Source of the DNA: Persicobacter diffluens
Lineage (GTDB): Bacteria; Bacteroidota; Bacteroidia; Cytophagales; Cyclobacteriaceae
Assembly (NCBI RefSeq): GCF_036244895.1
Contig: NZ_BQKE01000001.1
Location: 3,534,001-3,598,000, forward strand
DNA length: 64,000 bases
Direction of reading: 5' to 3'
Shown here one piece after another: positions 6,339 through 16,227 of this stretch; positions within the stretch are counted from its first letter, which is position 1, and each line of letters starts with the position of its first letter. Both the position numbers and the translations under genes were made by a program. The notes below the pieces were generated by a model. It was not told the origin of the DNA. It saw nothing but the letters and a program-made list of their open reading frames with translations, and searched no databases.

Positions 6339-8792
6339 CTATTCATGGAAATAAACCCGCTTTACCCGGTTACTGATCAGCGTGAGCACCTCATAGGGGA
6401 TGGTTCCGGCCGCCTCAGACAAGGCCAACAGACTTTTCTGGTCATCAAACAAAATCACTTCATCTCCTTCTTTGGCAGCAATTCCTGTGACATCCACCAT
6501 GCACATGTCCATGCATACATTTCCGATAATCGGTACCCGCTGTCCGTTAATTTTCACTTTCACCCGTCCATTTCCAAAAGCACGCTGAAAACCATCGGCA
6601 TAACCTATGGCAATGGTGGCAATTTTTTTAGTGGCTTCCACTTTTCCTTTTCTGCTATAGCCTACGGTTTCTCCGGCGGGAATCTCCTTAATTTGAGAAA
6701 TAAAGGTTTTCAGACGAGCAGGAACTTTTAATGCCTGATCATATTTTCCGGTGACCTCCACTCCGTGCAATCCAATCCCAAGCCGGACCATATCAAAATG
6801 GTACTCCGGAAAACGAACGATTCCGGCAGAATTACACAAATGACAAAGCGGATCTATATTTAATTCCGCCTTCAAAAGCGATACCGCTTCCTGAAAACGC
6901 CTGGCCTGTTCATGGGAAAAATCATTGAACTGCGCTTCATCGGCTCCGGACAGGTGACTGAAAATCCCTTTCACTTTAAGCTCCGGATAATTTTTCAATT
7001 GCTCAATCAAAGCAGGTATTTCACTAGGCATAAAGCCCAGACGATGCATACCCGAATCAATTTTTAAATGGATGGAAGATTGTTTTCCATTGGCTCTCAA
7101 AAACTCCCCAAAGGCTTTCAGTTGGCCAAAACCAAAAATTTCCGGTTCTAACTGGTAGCGCACCAGGGCCTCAAAGGTATCCTCATGACAATTCATCACC
7201 ATGATGGGCAGGTGAATGCCATTTTTCCTTAACTCAACACCTTCATCGGGAAAAGCCACGCCCAGATAATCCACCCGGTGATATTGCAACAGCTGCGCCA
7301 CTTCCAGATTTCCACTGCCATAGGCAAAGGCTTTCACCATCACCATCAGTTTGGTTTTAGGCTTTAAAAGGGAGCGGTAGAAATTCAAATTCTCGGCCAT
7401 CGCGTCCAGACTCAGTTCCAGCCGTGTTCCATGAACCTTAGCCTCCAGCTCCCGCACTACCTGCTCAAATCCAAAATGCCGGGCTCCTTTTACCAAAATC
7501 AACTCCTCCTGCCAGGGAATCTGATGCTCCAGGCTTCGCAAAAAGCTTTCAGTATCAGGAAAAAAAGTAGCTTCTATGCCCTGGAAAGCGGATTGATATG
7601 CTGAAATTTGCGAACCGATTCCTACAAAATGTGTGATTCTGCGATCTGATAGCAAACGATTCACCTGTTGATACAATTCCTCTTCTGACATGCCCGACTG
7701 CGCTATATCTGAAAGAATCACCCGCTTTACCGGCCGTTGATTTTGTTGCACCAAAAAGTCGAGCGCCATTTCAAGCCCCAGCAAATCGTTATTGTAAGTG
7801 TCGTCAATAATATAGTTTTCCTGCACCCCCCGCTTCAACTCCAGGCGCATAGATGGTGCTTTAAACTGCTTGACAATTCGTTGGATATCCTCCATGGAAT
7901 ATTCCAAAAATTGCAGGACCGTCAGAATATGAAAGGTGTTTTCCAGAGAAGCTTCATCTACAAAAGGCAAAAACAGTAAATCCTGCTCATTTACCTTCAC
8001 AATAGTTTGGCCTTTTTCCTTACCCACAATTTTATAGCGATAAGGCGCCTGATGTTCAGTAGACCAGGCAAGCAGCTTGCTGTCTTTTAAAAAACTTTTG
8101 ACTTGTTTATCAATCAGCTGATGATCTTTACAATAAACCAATGCCTCCACTTCCTGAAACAGCATCAGTTTTTCCCGCACCTTTTGCTCCTGACTTTCAA
8201 AACCAGCCGCATGCGCACTGCCTATATTGGTGAAGATTCCCAATGTAGGCTGAATAATGACCTGCAGTCGCTGCATCTCTCCGGCTTGAGAAATTCCAGC
8301 CTCAAAAAGTCCGATCTGATGACGCTCATTCAGGGCCCAAACCGATAGTGGCACCCCCACCTGTGAATTATAACTTTTAGGGCTGCTGCAAACTACCCAA
8401 CGCTTAGAAAGGGCCTCATGCAACCATTCCTTCACCACTGTCTTGCCATTACTCCCGGTAACCGCAATGACCGGTATTCCGAATTGAGCACGATGTTTGG
8501 CCACCAGGGCCTGCATGGCACGCAAGCTGTTGGGTACAATAATAATATTCGCATCCGGGAAATCCCTCAAAGTCCCTTCCCACTTTTGAACCACAAATTG
8601 CCGGATACCCTGACGGTACAATGTTTCCACAAATTGATGGCCATCATGTCGGGGGCCTTGCAAAGCAAAAAACAAAGCGGATTCGCTGATCACCGCCTTT
8701 CGACTATCGATTAACAGGCTTTCAATTTTCCTGTTTTCCACCATTTGGAGGATTTCCCCTCCCATAATTTTTGCTAACTGACTAAAATTCAT
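6339..8792 (-). CDS. murF-alr: Bifunctional UDP-MurNAc-tripeptide:D-Ala-D-Ala ligase / alanine racemase
   Basis: 817 residues from the ATG at 8792 (MNFSQLAKIMGGEI); an in-frame ATG at 8843 would add 17 unlikely residues. Counting from the longer start, the MurF part fills about residues 18-450 with ATP-binding VTGSNGKT at 128-135. The racemase part fills about 470-834 with the PLP lysine Lys504 in MVKAFAYGSG and catalytic Tyr748 in IGYADGF. The fusion is common in Bacteroidota. It makes D-alanine and adds D-Ala-D-Ala to the peptidoglycan precursor in one polypeptide. Confidence 0.96.
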   Translation of the reverse strand: MNFSQLAKIMGGEILQMVENRKIESLLIDSRKAVISESALFFALQGPRHDGHQFVETLYRQGIRQFVVQKWEGTLRDFPDANIIIVPNSLRAMQALVAKHRAQFGIPVIAVTGSNGKTVVKEWLHEALSKRWVVCSSPKSYNSQVGVPLSVWALNERHQIGLFEAGISQAGEMQRLQVIIQPTLGIFTNIGSAHAAGFESQEQKVREKLMLFQEVEALVYCKDHQLIDKQVKSFLKDSKLLAWSTEHQAPYRYKIVGKEKGQTIVKVNEQDLLFLPFVDEASLENTFHILTVLQFLEYSMEDIQRIVKQFKAPSMRLELKRGVQENYIIDDTYNNDLLGLEMALDFLVQQNQRPVKRVILSDIAQSGMSEEELYQQVNRLLSDRRITHFVGIGSQISAYQSAFQGIEATFFPDTESFLRSLEHQIPWQEELILVKGARHFGFEQVVRELEAKVHGTRLELSLDAMAENLNFYRSLLKPKTKLMVMVKAFAYGSGNLEVAQLLQYHRVDYLGVAFPDEGVELRKNGIHLPIMVMNCHEDTFEALVRYQLEPEIFGFGQLKAFGEFLRANGKQSSIHLKIDSGMHRLGFMPSEIPALIEQLKNYPELKVKGIFSHLSGADEAQFNDFSHEQARRFQEAVSLLKAELNIDPLCHLCNSAGIVRFPEYHFDMVRLGIGLHGVEVTGKYDQALKVPARLKTFISQIKEIPAGETVGYSRKGKVEATKKIATIAIGYADGFQRAFGNGRVKVKINGQRVPIIGNVCMDMCMVDVTGIAAKEGDEVILFDDQKSLLALSEAAGTIPYEVLTLISNRVKRVYFHE

Positions 8793-9164
8793 GGATCTTC
8801 CGCATTTAATGTGATGCGCATTCTTAAACTGTCCTCCTGCCAAAAGCCCATAAAAGACCCTTTATTACTTTTGGATTATTCCTAATCGTTAGGTGAATTA
8901 GGGCCCTGAATCGGCCCTAAAACTGGCCTACAGGACCAGGTGCTCCAGAGGATGATTTTCAAATACACTAAAGCCTGCCGGCGATTTGCTCAATGTACGA
9001 AAAGCACTTTATTTTTTATTAAATTCTTACTTCTCTACCTTCTATTTTTATAATTTGAGGGTGTGAAATAATATTTTTCAGATATTCCTCTAAATTCGTA
9101 AAGCAATACCGCCAATTATCAACAGGCACTCCCGGAAGCGGCCCTGTTGAGTTGAGATGATCAT
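8793..9164. other. Intergenic region between divergent murF-alr and the holin-like operon
   Basis: No gene is visible. Two adjacent perfect hairpins lie at 8881-8893 (CCTAA-TCG-TTAGG) and 8898-8920 (TTAGGGCC, 7-nt loop, GGCCCTAA). Neither has a T run, so they could be an operator or an RNA fold in either leader rather than terminators. The rest is AT-rich and must hold promoters for both directions. Confidence 0.5.
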
Positions 9165-9524
9165 ATGAAAAAAGAAACATCAAATATAGAAAGCCTGGTC
9201 AGTAACCTCACCGGCTATGTGGAGTCCAGAATAGAACTGGCGAAATTACAGGTGGGGGAACAAGCGGCCTGGGTACTTTCACGCGCATTAATTTCTATAG
9301 TGCTCATTTTCCTATTCGGCTTATTCTTTCTATTTGCCACCATAGCGCTGGGGTATTTTCTCAACGCTGTACTCAATAGCGTTTATCTGGGCTTTGTAAT
9401 CATTGCCGGTTTTTATTTGTTGATCATTGTGCTGATCGCGGCCCTCAGAGCAAAAATAATTAATACCATTATGAACTGGTTCTATGAAATAATGGAGACC
9501 ATGGAGGAGGAAACCAATGAATGA
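9165..9524 (+). CDS. Phage-holin-superfamily-like (YqjE/Phage_holin_3_6-type) membrane protein
   Basis: 119 residues. An amphipathic N-terminal helix (IESLVSNLTGYVESRIELAKLQ) leads to two hydrophobic helices near residues 41-63 and 71-92, then an acidic tail MEETMEEETNE-like. This is the layout of the Phage_holin_3_6 family, which is chromosomal and not normally lytic; its role is undefined. Its stop overlaps the next gene by 8 bp, so the two are translationally coupled. Confidence 0.78.
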   Translation: MKKETSNIESLVSNLTGYVESRIELAKLQVGEQAAWVLSRALISIVLIFLFGLFFLFATIALGYFLNAVLNSVYLGFVIIAGFYLLIIVLIAALRAKIINTIMNWFYEIMETMEEETNE

Positions 9525-9915
9525 TGTAAAAAGCAAATTCAAAGCCCGTAAGCTGGAGCTTAAGAAACAAAATAATGAACAGCTTACTGCCTTAACCAAT
9601 GACCTGATTGGCATTAAGAACGATACGGTCAATATGGGTAAAAAGGTAACCAAAACCTCACTGGGTATTTTGGGTGGATACATTGGACTGAAAGTCATTA
9701 GCTGGATCAGTGGTTCGAAAAAGAAAAACACCTCTCATATTGCACCCATGGCAGCAGCAGCTCCTGCAGCACCAACAGTGGAAGCATCAAAAGGAGATAA
9801 AGACCTGGGCAATACCATCAAAAAGTCTCTGGCTGAAAATCTCGTTTACTTCCTGGTAAGCTTAGCGAAACAAAAAATGCAAAATGAACTCTCTGGAAAA
9901 ATGGGGGAAGAATAG
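9517..9915 (+). CDS. Hypothetical protein paired with the holin-like protein
   Basis: 132 residues, overlapping the previous gene by 8 bp and ending 1 bp before pcrB. The N-terminal half is a charged helix (KFKARKLELKKQNNEQL). A weak hydrophobic stretch follows near 49-64 (SLGILGGYIGLKVISWI), then an Ala/Pro linker (AAAAPAAPTVEA) and an amphipathic end. It may be a peripheral or single-pass membrane protein. I do not recognise a named family. Confidence 0.7.
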   Translation: MNDVKSKFKARKLELKKQNNEQLTALTNDLIGIKNDTVNMGKKVTKTSLGILGGYIGLKVISWISGSKKKNTSHIAPMAAAAPAAPTVEASKGDKDLGNTIKKSLAENLVYFLVSLAKQKMQNELSGKMGEE

Positions 9916-9916
9916 C

Positions 9917-10672
9917 ATGAATCATATTTACCCAACCATTGTAAAAAAGCAAACCTCCGCAAAAAAAATGCTGGCGGTTTTAATTGACCCTGATAAAGCC
10001 CATGACCAGGAAAGCTTAACGCCTCTGCTAGAAAAATGTCAGGATTCAGGGGTTGATTTCATATTCGTGGGCGGTAGCCGAGTTCCGGAAGGTTATACGG
10101 AAAAGGCCGTCAATGTAATAAAAGAACATACCCATATTCCGGTACTCTTATTTCCGGGACATTCCAACCAAATTTCTCAAAAGGCCGATGCCTTACTGTT
10201 CCTTTCTCTGATTTCGGGAAGAAATCCGGAATTTTTGATAGGACATCACATCAAAGCTGCCCCCCAACTCAAAAAATGGGGACTGGAGAGTATTCCCACT
10301 GGCTATATTCTGATAGATGGAGGAAAAATCACTTCGGTGGCAGCAGTAAGTCAAACGGTACCCCTTCCTTCGGACGAGCCTAAACTTATAGCCAATACTG
10401 CCCTGGCCGGCCAATTTTTGGGAATGAAACTCATTTATCTAGAGGCTGGAAGTGGAGCGCTCGAGGCGGTAAGCAGCCAGATTATCCGACAGGTAAAAGA
10501 CGAATTGGAGATTCCTCTGATCGTCGGAGGCGGAATCAACACCGCTGACAAAGCAGCCTGGGCCTGGGCAGCAGGGGCAGACTTAATTGTGATGGGAAAC
10601 AGCCTGGAGCGTAAACCTGCGCTTTTGGAGGAGGTTTTGCGCATTAAGGAAAATTACAATAACAACTTATAA
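9917..10672 (+). CDS. pcrB: PcrB-family geranylgeranyl/heptaprenylglyceryl phosphate synthase
   Basis: 251 residues from the ATG at 9917, one base after the upstream stop; an earlier in-frame ATG at 9884 lies inside the previous gene. It is a TIM-barrel prenyltransferase joining a polyprenyl diphosphate to sn-glycerol-1-phosphate as an ether lipid. Signature segments are LIDPDKAH near the start, DFIFVGGSRVPEG, YLEAGSGA, and the phosphate-binding PLIVGGGIN and ADLIVMGNSLE. The chain length of the prenyl donor cannot be read off. Confidence 0.92.
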   Translation: MNHIYPTIVKKQTSAKKMLAVLIDPDKAHDQESLTPLLEKCQDSGVDFIFVGGSRVPEGYTEKAVNVIKEHTHIPVLLFPGHSNQISQKADALLFLSLISGRNPEFLIGHHIKAAPQLKKWGLESIPTGYILIDGGKITSVAAVSQTVPLPSDEPKLIANTALAGQFLGMKLIYLEAGSGALEAVSSQIIRQVKDELEIPLIVGGGINTADKAAWAWAAGADLIVMGNSLERKPALLEEVLRIKENYNNNL

Positions 10673-10753
10673 TCATAATAAAAATTACAACTGATTTTTA
10701 TTTATTATTCGGGGGAATTCCTTTACTTGCTTATAACAAACTGCCCTGGTAGT

Positions 10754-10973
10754 TAATCCGAATTATTCATTGCCAAATTAACCGACTCGTCTTAAACAGT
10801 TTATTTTCAAATCAATAATGCTATACTGCTGATTTGTTAATAGCCCCGATTTGGGCAAGCTCGCTTTCTCCACCTTCATCTGCTCTCTTGGAAAAAATTT
10901 GGAACAGGAAAAATTCCTCCCTTTTTCCGCCATGCAGCCAAAGGAGGGTTTAAACATGAATAATCCGGGTTAA
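10754..10973 (-). mobile_element. TTAA-flanked MITE, copy 3 (complete, reverse)
   Basis: 220 bp, TTAATCCGAATTATTCA at the left and CATGAATAATCCGGGTTAA at the right. The internal sequence has diverged from the other copies (CCTCCCTTTTTCCGCCATGCAGCC), so it is among the older ones. It occupies most of the 328-bp gap between pcrB and the glycosyltransferase gene, ending 27 bp before that start codon, so it may influence that promoter. Confidence 0.85.
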
Positions 10974-11000
10974 GCATTTCATAATTTTTTCACCCATATC

Positions 11001-12464
11001 ATGCCAAATCAAAAAATACTCATGCTGGGCTGGGAGTTCCCTCCCCTTCTGAACGGAGGACTAGGAATTGCCTCTCTGGAATTATGTAAAGCCCTCAGCA
11101 GACTCGTGGATATCAGCCTGATTCTCCCCCGGGCTGATCAGGCCTACCGCATTGAACAAGTCACCACCTATGGCATGGATGAGGTGGAGATCAACGAAAT
11201 TCTGGAGGAAAAAGGGCATGAAGCTTACACGGAATTCGTAAAAAAAACGCGCTATATTGATGTCAACCTGGACCCTTACAGCGACATCAAAACCTCCGTA
11301 CCACAAACTTACGAAGAAGCTGTTCACGGCTTTCGGCCAGTGACCACCTATCGGGAAATACCATACAAAAAACAAATTCCGGCCACACCGACCACTGTGG
11401 AAAAATTAATTCCTTTACCGGTCAGTCAGGAAGTTTTCCCAGATATCCCTAATGTCTTTAAAGTGGGGCCTGTTTATGGAGATAATCTTATTCAAAAGGT
11501 AAAAGCCTATGCCGAATATGTGAAGGTGATGGCGGATGAATTTGATTTTGACATTATCCATGCCCATGACTGGATGACCTTCCCAGCAGCCATGGCCCTG
11601 AAGGCGATCACCGGTAAACCTTTGGTGGCACATGTCCATTCCCTGCAATATGACCGGAGTGGCCTGACCCAGGAAGATTACATCACCCATATAGAGCGGG
11701 AAATGATGAAAACTGCTGACCGCATTATCCCGGTTAGTCGATATACCGCAGGTAAGCTCATTCAGGAATATGACTGCGATGTACGCAAAATCACCCATGT
11801 GCATAATGGCATCAGTTGGCATCAGGTAGAGCGAAAAGCCAAACCTTTCCCGAATCCGCTGGTCATGTTTGCAGGCAGGCTCACCCAGCAGAAGAATCCG
11901 GAGATGTTTGTGGAAGTCGCGGAAAAAGTGCTGGAGCATTGCCCCGATTGCCGGTTTGTGGTGGTGGGTGATGGCGATCAGTATGCGCGGGTCATTGAAA
12001 GAGCGGCATCACCAACACTGATCGGGAAATGCCATTTCACCGGCTATATGCCACATGAGCAAGTGCAGGAAATCTTTGCCATGGCAGATGTTTATTGTCT
12101 CACTTCTAATTCAGAGCCCTTTGGCCTGACGGCCCTGGAAGCTGCAATGCTGGGTATTCCTGTCATTCTGACTAACCGAGCAGGAGCCGGGGAGGTCTTA
12201 CGCTCCGCACCAAAAGTTGGCATCAAGCAATCCAGACGAATGGCGCAGGAAATTATTGCCTTGCTCAAGGATGATTATCACAGAGCAGCGCAAAAAGAAG
12301 CCGCCTATATGGATTTAAAAAATGCCACCTGGGGAACTTCGGCTTATAAGATCAAGAAAATTTACCAACAGATCGTGGCGGCTCAAACTTCTGAAAACAC
12401 TTTCATAGCAGCAGGAGAGTCCCCAACCAATACGCATTTAGAAGAAGAGGCTTTGGTACCATGA
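11001..12464 (+). CDS. GT4-family glycosyltransferase, glycogen/starch-synthase-like
   Basis: 487 residues. The N-terminal domain opens with ILMLGWEFPPLLNGGLG, the nucleotide-sugar glycogen-synthase-type loop, and has HAHDWMTFPAA. The C-terminal domain has VMFAGRLTQQKNPEM and the donor-binding EPFGLTALEAAMLG. It overlaps the following GH57-like gene by 4 bp (ATGA). Pairs of this kind in Bacteroidota are linked to storage alpha-glucan metabolism; whether it elongates glucan or acts on another acceptor is inference. Confidence 0.88.
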   Translation: MPNQKILMLGWEFPPLLNGGLGIASLELCKALSRLVDISLILPRADQAYRIEQVTTYGMDEVEINEILEEKGHEAYTEFVKKTRYIDVNLDPYSDIKTSVPQTYEEAVHGFRPVTTYREIPYKKQIPATPTTVEKLIPLPVSQEVFPDIPNVFKVGPVYGDNLIQKVKAYAEYVKVMADEFDFDIIHAHDWMTFPAAMALKAITGKPLVAHVHSLQYDRSGLTQEDYITHIEREMMKTADRIIPVSRYTAGKLIQEYDCDVRKITHVHNGISWHQVERKAKPFPNPLVMFAGRLTQQKNPEMFVEVAEKVLEHCPDCRFVVVGDGDQYARVIERAASPTLIGKCHFTGYMPHEQVQEIFAMADVYCLTSNSEPFGLTALEAAMLGIPVILTNRAGAGEVLRSAPKVGIKQSRRMAQEIIALLKDDYHRAAQKEAAYMDLKNATWGTSAYKIKKIYQQIVAAQTSENTFIAAGESPTNTHLEEEALVP

Positions 12465-13504
12465 AAAATAGCAAAAGCATATTCCTCCACTGGCAGTTTC
12501 ACCAGAACTTAAGCCTGAGGAAAAGTCATTTTTTTGCGCCAAATCCACAAGAACTTTTGGATCAGGAAAAAATGGTGGCGGATACATTGGAATGGGTTCA
12601 CCGTATTGGACGACCCTGGCTGGATCAGTTTCAGGAAATTACCAACCAACATCCTGATTTCTTTTGTATGCTCCAGTTTTCTGCCTCGCTATTACAAAGG
12701 CTGGAACGTTTTTATCCGGAAATGCTGGAGAAATTACAAGTGTTGAAACAAAAGGGCAATATTGACTTTTCCTGTGCGCCATACTATAACGGATTGTCCT
12801 ACCTACTAAATGATGATCAGTTGGAGGAACAAATTCATCTGCATCAAAAACAGATAAAAGCATGCTTCGATTCAGATGTGGAGACTTATTGCGGACCCGC
12901 ATTATTATTTCACCCTTCCTTATATCCAGCATTAGAAAAGCGGAATATTCGAAGCATCATCACCTGGGGATTTGGATTTCCTTATAACCAAATGCATCCG
13001 GCGGAGGGATCTGATCTGGAAATTATTGCCGGCAATGCCGGAATAACGCAACAACTGAACTATCGGGCGGCCTCCCTGCTTCAGCAGGTCAGCCCAGAAC
13101 GATATGTGGCATATTTAATGGAAGAGGAGGGAAAGCAGCTGAATATATTACTGGATCAGGAAGTCTTCCTTCAAAAAGACAATCAATCTGCAGTCTTTGA
13201 TATTCTTAAAACATTGGCCGAACAAAATAGTGTGCATTGGGCCATGCCTTCCGAAGTAATAGGAGATGCGGGAGCTTTTGAAAAGCTGGCGGGAGACCTA
13301 TGGGGCAATATGAATCTACTTCCGGATTTAATCGAAACCAATAAACTGCAACATGCCGCCATGGAAGCCATTTATTATGGAAATAAGCCAACGCTACAAT
13401 TGCTTCAGGCGATTGACATTTTCCAAAGGCTCAGCAGCAAAGACGAAAATCGACATCGCTTTTATGCTAATCTGAATAATCTGATCGGAGAGACTATCGC
13501 CTGA
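12461..13504 (+). CDS. Glycoside hydrolase family 57-like protein
   Basis: 347 residues, starting within the ATGA overlap of the GT4 gene. It has HWQFHQN (10-16) where GH57 enzymes carry their N-terminal HxHQP-type motif, and the (beta/alpha)7-barrel spacing of YCGPALLFHPSLYP. GH57 members include amylases, branching enzymes and related glucan transferases. The protein is shorter than most characterised members and the catalytic acid is not certain, so activity may be altered. It converges with the next gene with no gap. Confidence 0.75.
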   Translation: MKNSKSIFLHWQFHQNLSLRKSHFFAPNPQELLDQEKMVADTLEWVHRIGRPWLDQFQEITNQHPDFFCMLQFSASLLQRLERFYPEMLEKLQVLKQKGNIDFSCAPYYNGLSYLLNDDQLEEQIHLHQKQIKACFDSDVETYCGPALLFHPSLYPALEKRNIRSIITWGFGFPYNQMHPAEGSDLEIIAGNAGITQQLNYRAASLLQQVSPERYVAYLMEEEGKQLNILLDQEVFLQKDNQSAVFDILKTLAEQNSVHWAMPSEVIGDAGAFEKLAGDLWGNMNLLPDLIETNKLQHAAMEAIYYGNKPTLQLLQAIDIFQRLSSKDENRHRFYANLNNLIGETIA

Positions 13505-14179
13505 TTACATAAAAAAACTTGCTCCTCCAAAACAAACGACCATGCCCAATAGCCATCCCCAATAAACCTCATCGGGTTTGTGGGCATTTAAATACAAACG
13601 AGCACTCATCGTAAGTCCTGAAAACAGGGTAATCAAAGCCATCAGCTCCATTACGCCTTCCACGGGTTGGCTCAACTGGAATGCCAGCACAAAGCCTAAC
13701 AACCCACCCCAGCCGGCACTGTGTACACTGATCTTATAGAAAAGGGTAATGCAGGAAAGAAGGAAAATTAAAAAAGTCATGATGACTACCGCCTTCCAAA
13801 ATGGGCCCGTCAGCCCCCATTGTTCATGAAGCATATAGGCCGTTAGCCCGTAAAAAAAAGACACAAAGAAAAAAGGTAAAATCCGCTCCTCTCGGCTTTC
13901 CATTTTCAAAGACTTTACCAACTTCCGACTAACCGCCATAATTAGTAAAGAGGACAAGGGTAGTGCTGAGGTTATCAAAAACATCACCCCCACAAATTTC
14001 AAGTTTAATGCCTGAGGTGGTAACTCCACCAGGAAAGGAAAAAGGTAAACCACTATTGCACTAAAATAGGTACACATCAATAAAGGATGCGACAATACAG
14101 ATATTATGTGTGCGAGGGTACGGTTCACGGAAAATTTTGACGTTTGATTGATGGCCTGCTGTTCTACTGGTAAAGACAA
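13505..14179 (-). CDS. Polytopic membrane protein, PAP2-like
   Basis: 224 residues with about six hydrophobic helices. KMESREERILPFF, KISVHSAGWGGLLG and ARLYLNAHKPDEVYWG sit where lipid phosphatase (PAP2) proteins carry basic and His motifs, but the canonical KxxxxxxRP and SRxxxxxHxxxD are not intact. The function is therefore uncertain: a degenerate or divergent phosphatase-like protein. Its stop abuts the stop of the GH57-like gene. Confidence 0.65.
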   Translation of the reverse strand: MSLPVEQQAINQTSKFSVNRTLAHIISVLSHPLLMCTYFSAIVVYLFPFLVELPPQALNLKFVGVMFLITSALPLSSLLIMAVSRKLVKSLKMESREERILPFFFVSFFYGLTAYMLHEQWGLTGPFWKAVVIMTFLIFLLSCITLFYKISVHSAGWGGLLGFVLAFQLSQPVEGVMELMALITLFSGLTMSARLYLNAHKPDEVYWGWLLGMVVCFGGASFFM

Positions 14180-14249
14180 TTTGGGAGAATTTGGCTTAAA
14201 AATATAATATCTAAAAATACACGGACTAAATCCTACTGTCTCAAAAATA

Positions 14250-14274
14250 CAAAGCCCAATTGAATTGGGCCTGC
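14250..14274 (-). terminator. Terminator after rpoN
   Basis: GCCCAA (14254-14259) pairs with TTGGGC (14265-14270). On the minus strand it is followed by CTTTGTATTTTTG, an imperfect T tract, just after the rpoN stop. Confidence 0.6.
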
Positions 14275-14276
14275 TA

Positions 14277-15728
14277 TTAAATCTGTTTTCTTAATCGTGC
14301 TACCGGAATATTAAGTTGCTCCCGGTATTTGGCGACAGTCCGGCGGGCAATTTTGTAGCCTTTATCTTTGAGCAATTTCTCCAGTTTATCATCTGAAAGC
14401 GGCTTTTTCTTATCTTCCTCATCAATCAGGCCTTTCAATACATGCTTCACTTCCCGACTGGAAACATCCTCTCCGGTGTCAGTGGTGATCCCTTCTGAGA
14501 AGAAATATTTCAAAGGAAAAATCCCGAATTCCGTCTGAATCGCTTTACTATTCGCTACACGAGAAACGGTCGAAATATCCATTTCAATTTTATCAGCAAT
14601 ATCTTTCAGAATCATTGGCCTCAACTTGGCCTCATCTCCGGTAAGGAAAAATTCATTCTGATGCACCAAAATACATCCCATGGTATTAAGCAAAGTTTCC
14701 TGACGCTGGCGAATGGCATCAATAAACCATTTGGCCGCATCCAGCTTTTGCTTCACAAACATGACCGTATCCCGCAAATTCTTATCCTTTTTGTCACTCT
14801 TATCATAAGCGTCCATCATTTCCGCATAAGAACGACTGACTTTCAGGTCAGGAGCATTTTTGGAATTCAGACTCAAATCCAACTTGCCATTATCATTGGT
14901 CAGGATAAAGTCCGGAATTAAATATTGATTTTTCACCAGGCCTTCCGTAATCCCGCCCGGTTTGGGGTTTAATCTAACAATGGTTTCAAAAGCTTCTCTC
15001 AGGCGATCCTCCTCTTTAATATTCAGACGACGCATGATTTTCTCATAATGCTTTTTGGTAAAATCATTAAAACATTCCTCCATGATGCGGATCGCATCTT
15101 CCGTTGCTTCATCCGGATCCTGACGACGCTTCAGCTGCAGCAGCAAACATTCCTGCAGATCACGGGCCGCGATACCGGCCGGATCAAATTGTTGGATCTG
15201 CACCAATACCGATTCCAATTCCTCCAGATTAGTCTCAATATTTCGGGAAAAAGCCAGATCATTCACGATCATTTCCAAGTCACGACGGATATAACCGTCA
15301 TTCTCAATACTTCCAATCAGCTGCTCTCCCAATAATTTTTGATGATCATTCAGAGGAAGAAAACTCAGCTGGTCTTTGAGCTGCTCCTGCAGGGTGGTCA
15401 TGGAAGAAATCGGAATATCCTTTTCCTCTTCATCACCGCTACCATCTCCGTACATTTTATAACCACTGAAATCATCATGCAGGTACTCCTCTACACTAAT
15501 TTCATTGTCCATATATTCATCAGAACCTTCTGAGGCTTCAAAATCATCCTGTTGCGCATAGGGATCTTCCGCATCATCACGTCCTTCTTCCAGGGCCGGA
15601 TTAGCCTCCAGCTCTTCCTCCACACGTGCTTCCAACTCGGCTGTCGGTACCTGCAACAGTTTGATAAACTGTATCTGCTGCGGGGAAAGCTTCTGCGATA
15701 ACGTTTGAGTAAGTCCTAATTTTTGCAT
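14277..15728 (-). CDS. rpoN: RNA polymerase sigma-54 factor
   Basis: 483 residues. Region I is the Gln/Leu-rich start LTQTLSQKLSPQQIQFIKLL. An acidic linker follows (residues about 45-100), then the core-binding and HTH regions (MDISTVSRVANSK), and the nearly invariant RpoN box ARRTVAKYRE close to the C-terminus for recognition of the -24 element. It directs transcription that needs AAA+ activators. No activator gene is in the window. Confidence 0.97.
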   Translation of the reverse strand: MQKLGLTQTLSQKLSPQQIQFIKLLQVPTAELEARVEEELEANPALEEGRDDAEDPYAQQDDFEASEGSDEYMDNEISVEEYLHDDFSGYKMYGDGSGDEEEKDIPISSMTTLQEQLKDQLSFLPLNDHQKLLGEQLIGSIENDGYIRRDLEMIVNDLAFSRNIETNLEELESVLVQIQQFDPAGIAARDLQECLLLQLKRRQDPDEATEDAIRIMEECFNDFTKKHYEKIMRRLNIKEEDRLREAFETIVRLNPKPGGITEGLVKNQYLIPDFILTNDNGKLDLSLNSKNAPDLKVSRSYAEMMDAYDKSDKKDKNLRDTVMFVKQKLDAAKWFIDAIRQRQETLLNTMGCILVHQNEFFLTGDEAKLRPMILKDIADKIEMDISTVSRVANSKAIQTEFGIFPLKYFFSEGITTDTGEDVSSREVKHVLKGLIDEEDKKKPLSDDKLEKLLKDKGYKIARRTVAKYREQLNIPVARLRKQI

Positions 15729-16227
15729 GGGCTTTTGTGATTTTTTCTTCTGAACCTAAAATAAGGCAAGATTTTTGTTAGTGCGAGCAAATCTTTGAGA
15801 ATTTTTCGGAATTTAAACAAAATCATGTCCGATTCTAATCTCTTCTTGATAAAAGACATTAATAATACCGATAAAAACCCTTAAAAGTTATTCAATTGAC
15901 CAAATTTTCAGCTATTTCCTATAATTTGGATAGGTTTTTGTTGGGCCGATTTTTCATTTCTGCCCTGAACAAAATACGATAAATATCTAACACTCAGCAC
16001 ATACCTCTCAAATTTCTTTTTCCTCCTAAAAAAAATACCCATGTAATAAATTACAGAGAATTTTAATCTAACTATTGCGCAAATAACACCTAAGAAAAGG
16101 ACAAATTGATTTCCAGTACCAAAATACTAGGTGGAAGATTGTGAATAAGTTTTGAAAGTATTTCCTTTGCCTAATTAGATGCAATTGAAATGCATCGGCT
16201 GTTTTAGAACTAAAAACTTTGTGTAAA
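15729..16227. other. AT-rich divergent intergenic region between rpoN and asnS
   Basis: About 500 bp with no supported gene. A minus-strand frame at 16068-16346 overlaps asnS and is a shadow. TATAATTTG near 15918 resembles a -7 element on the plus strand, but no matching upstream TTTG is clear. No strong hairpin was seen. Confidence 0.4.
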
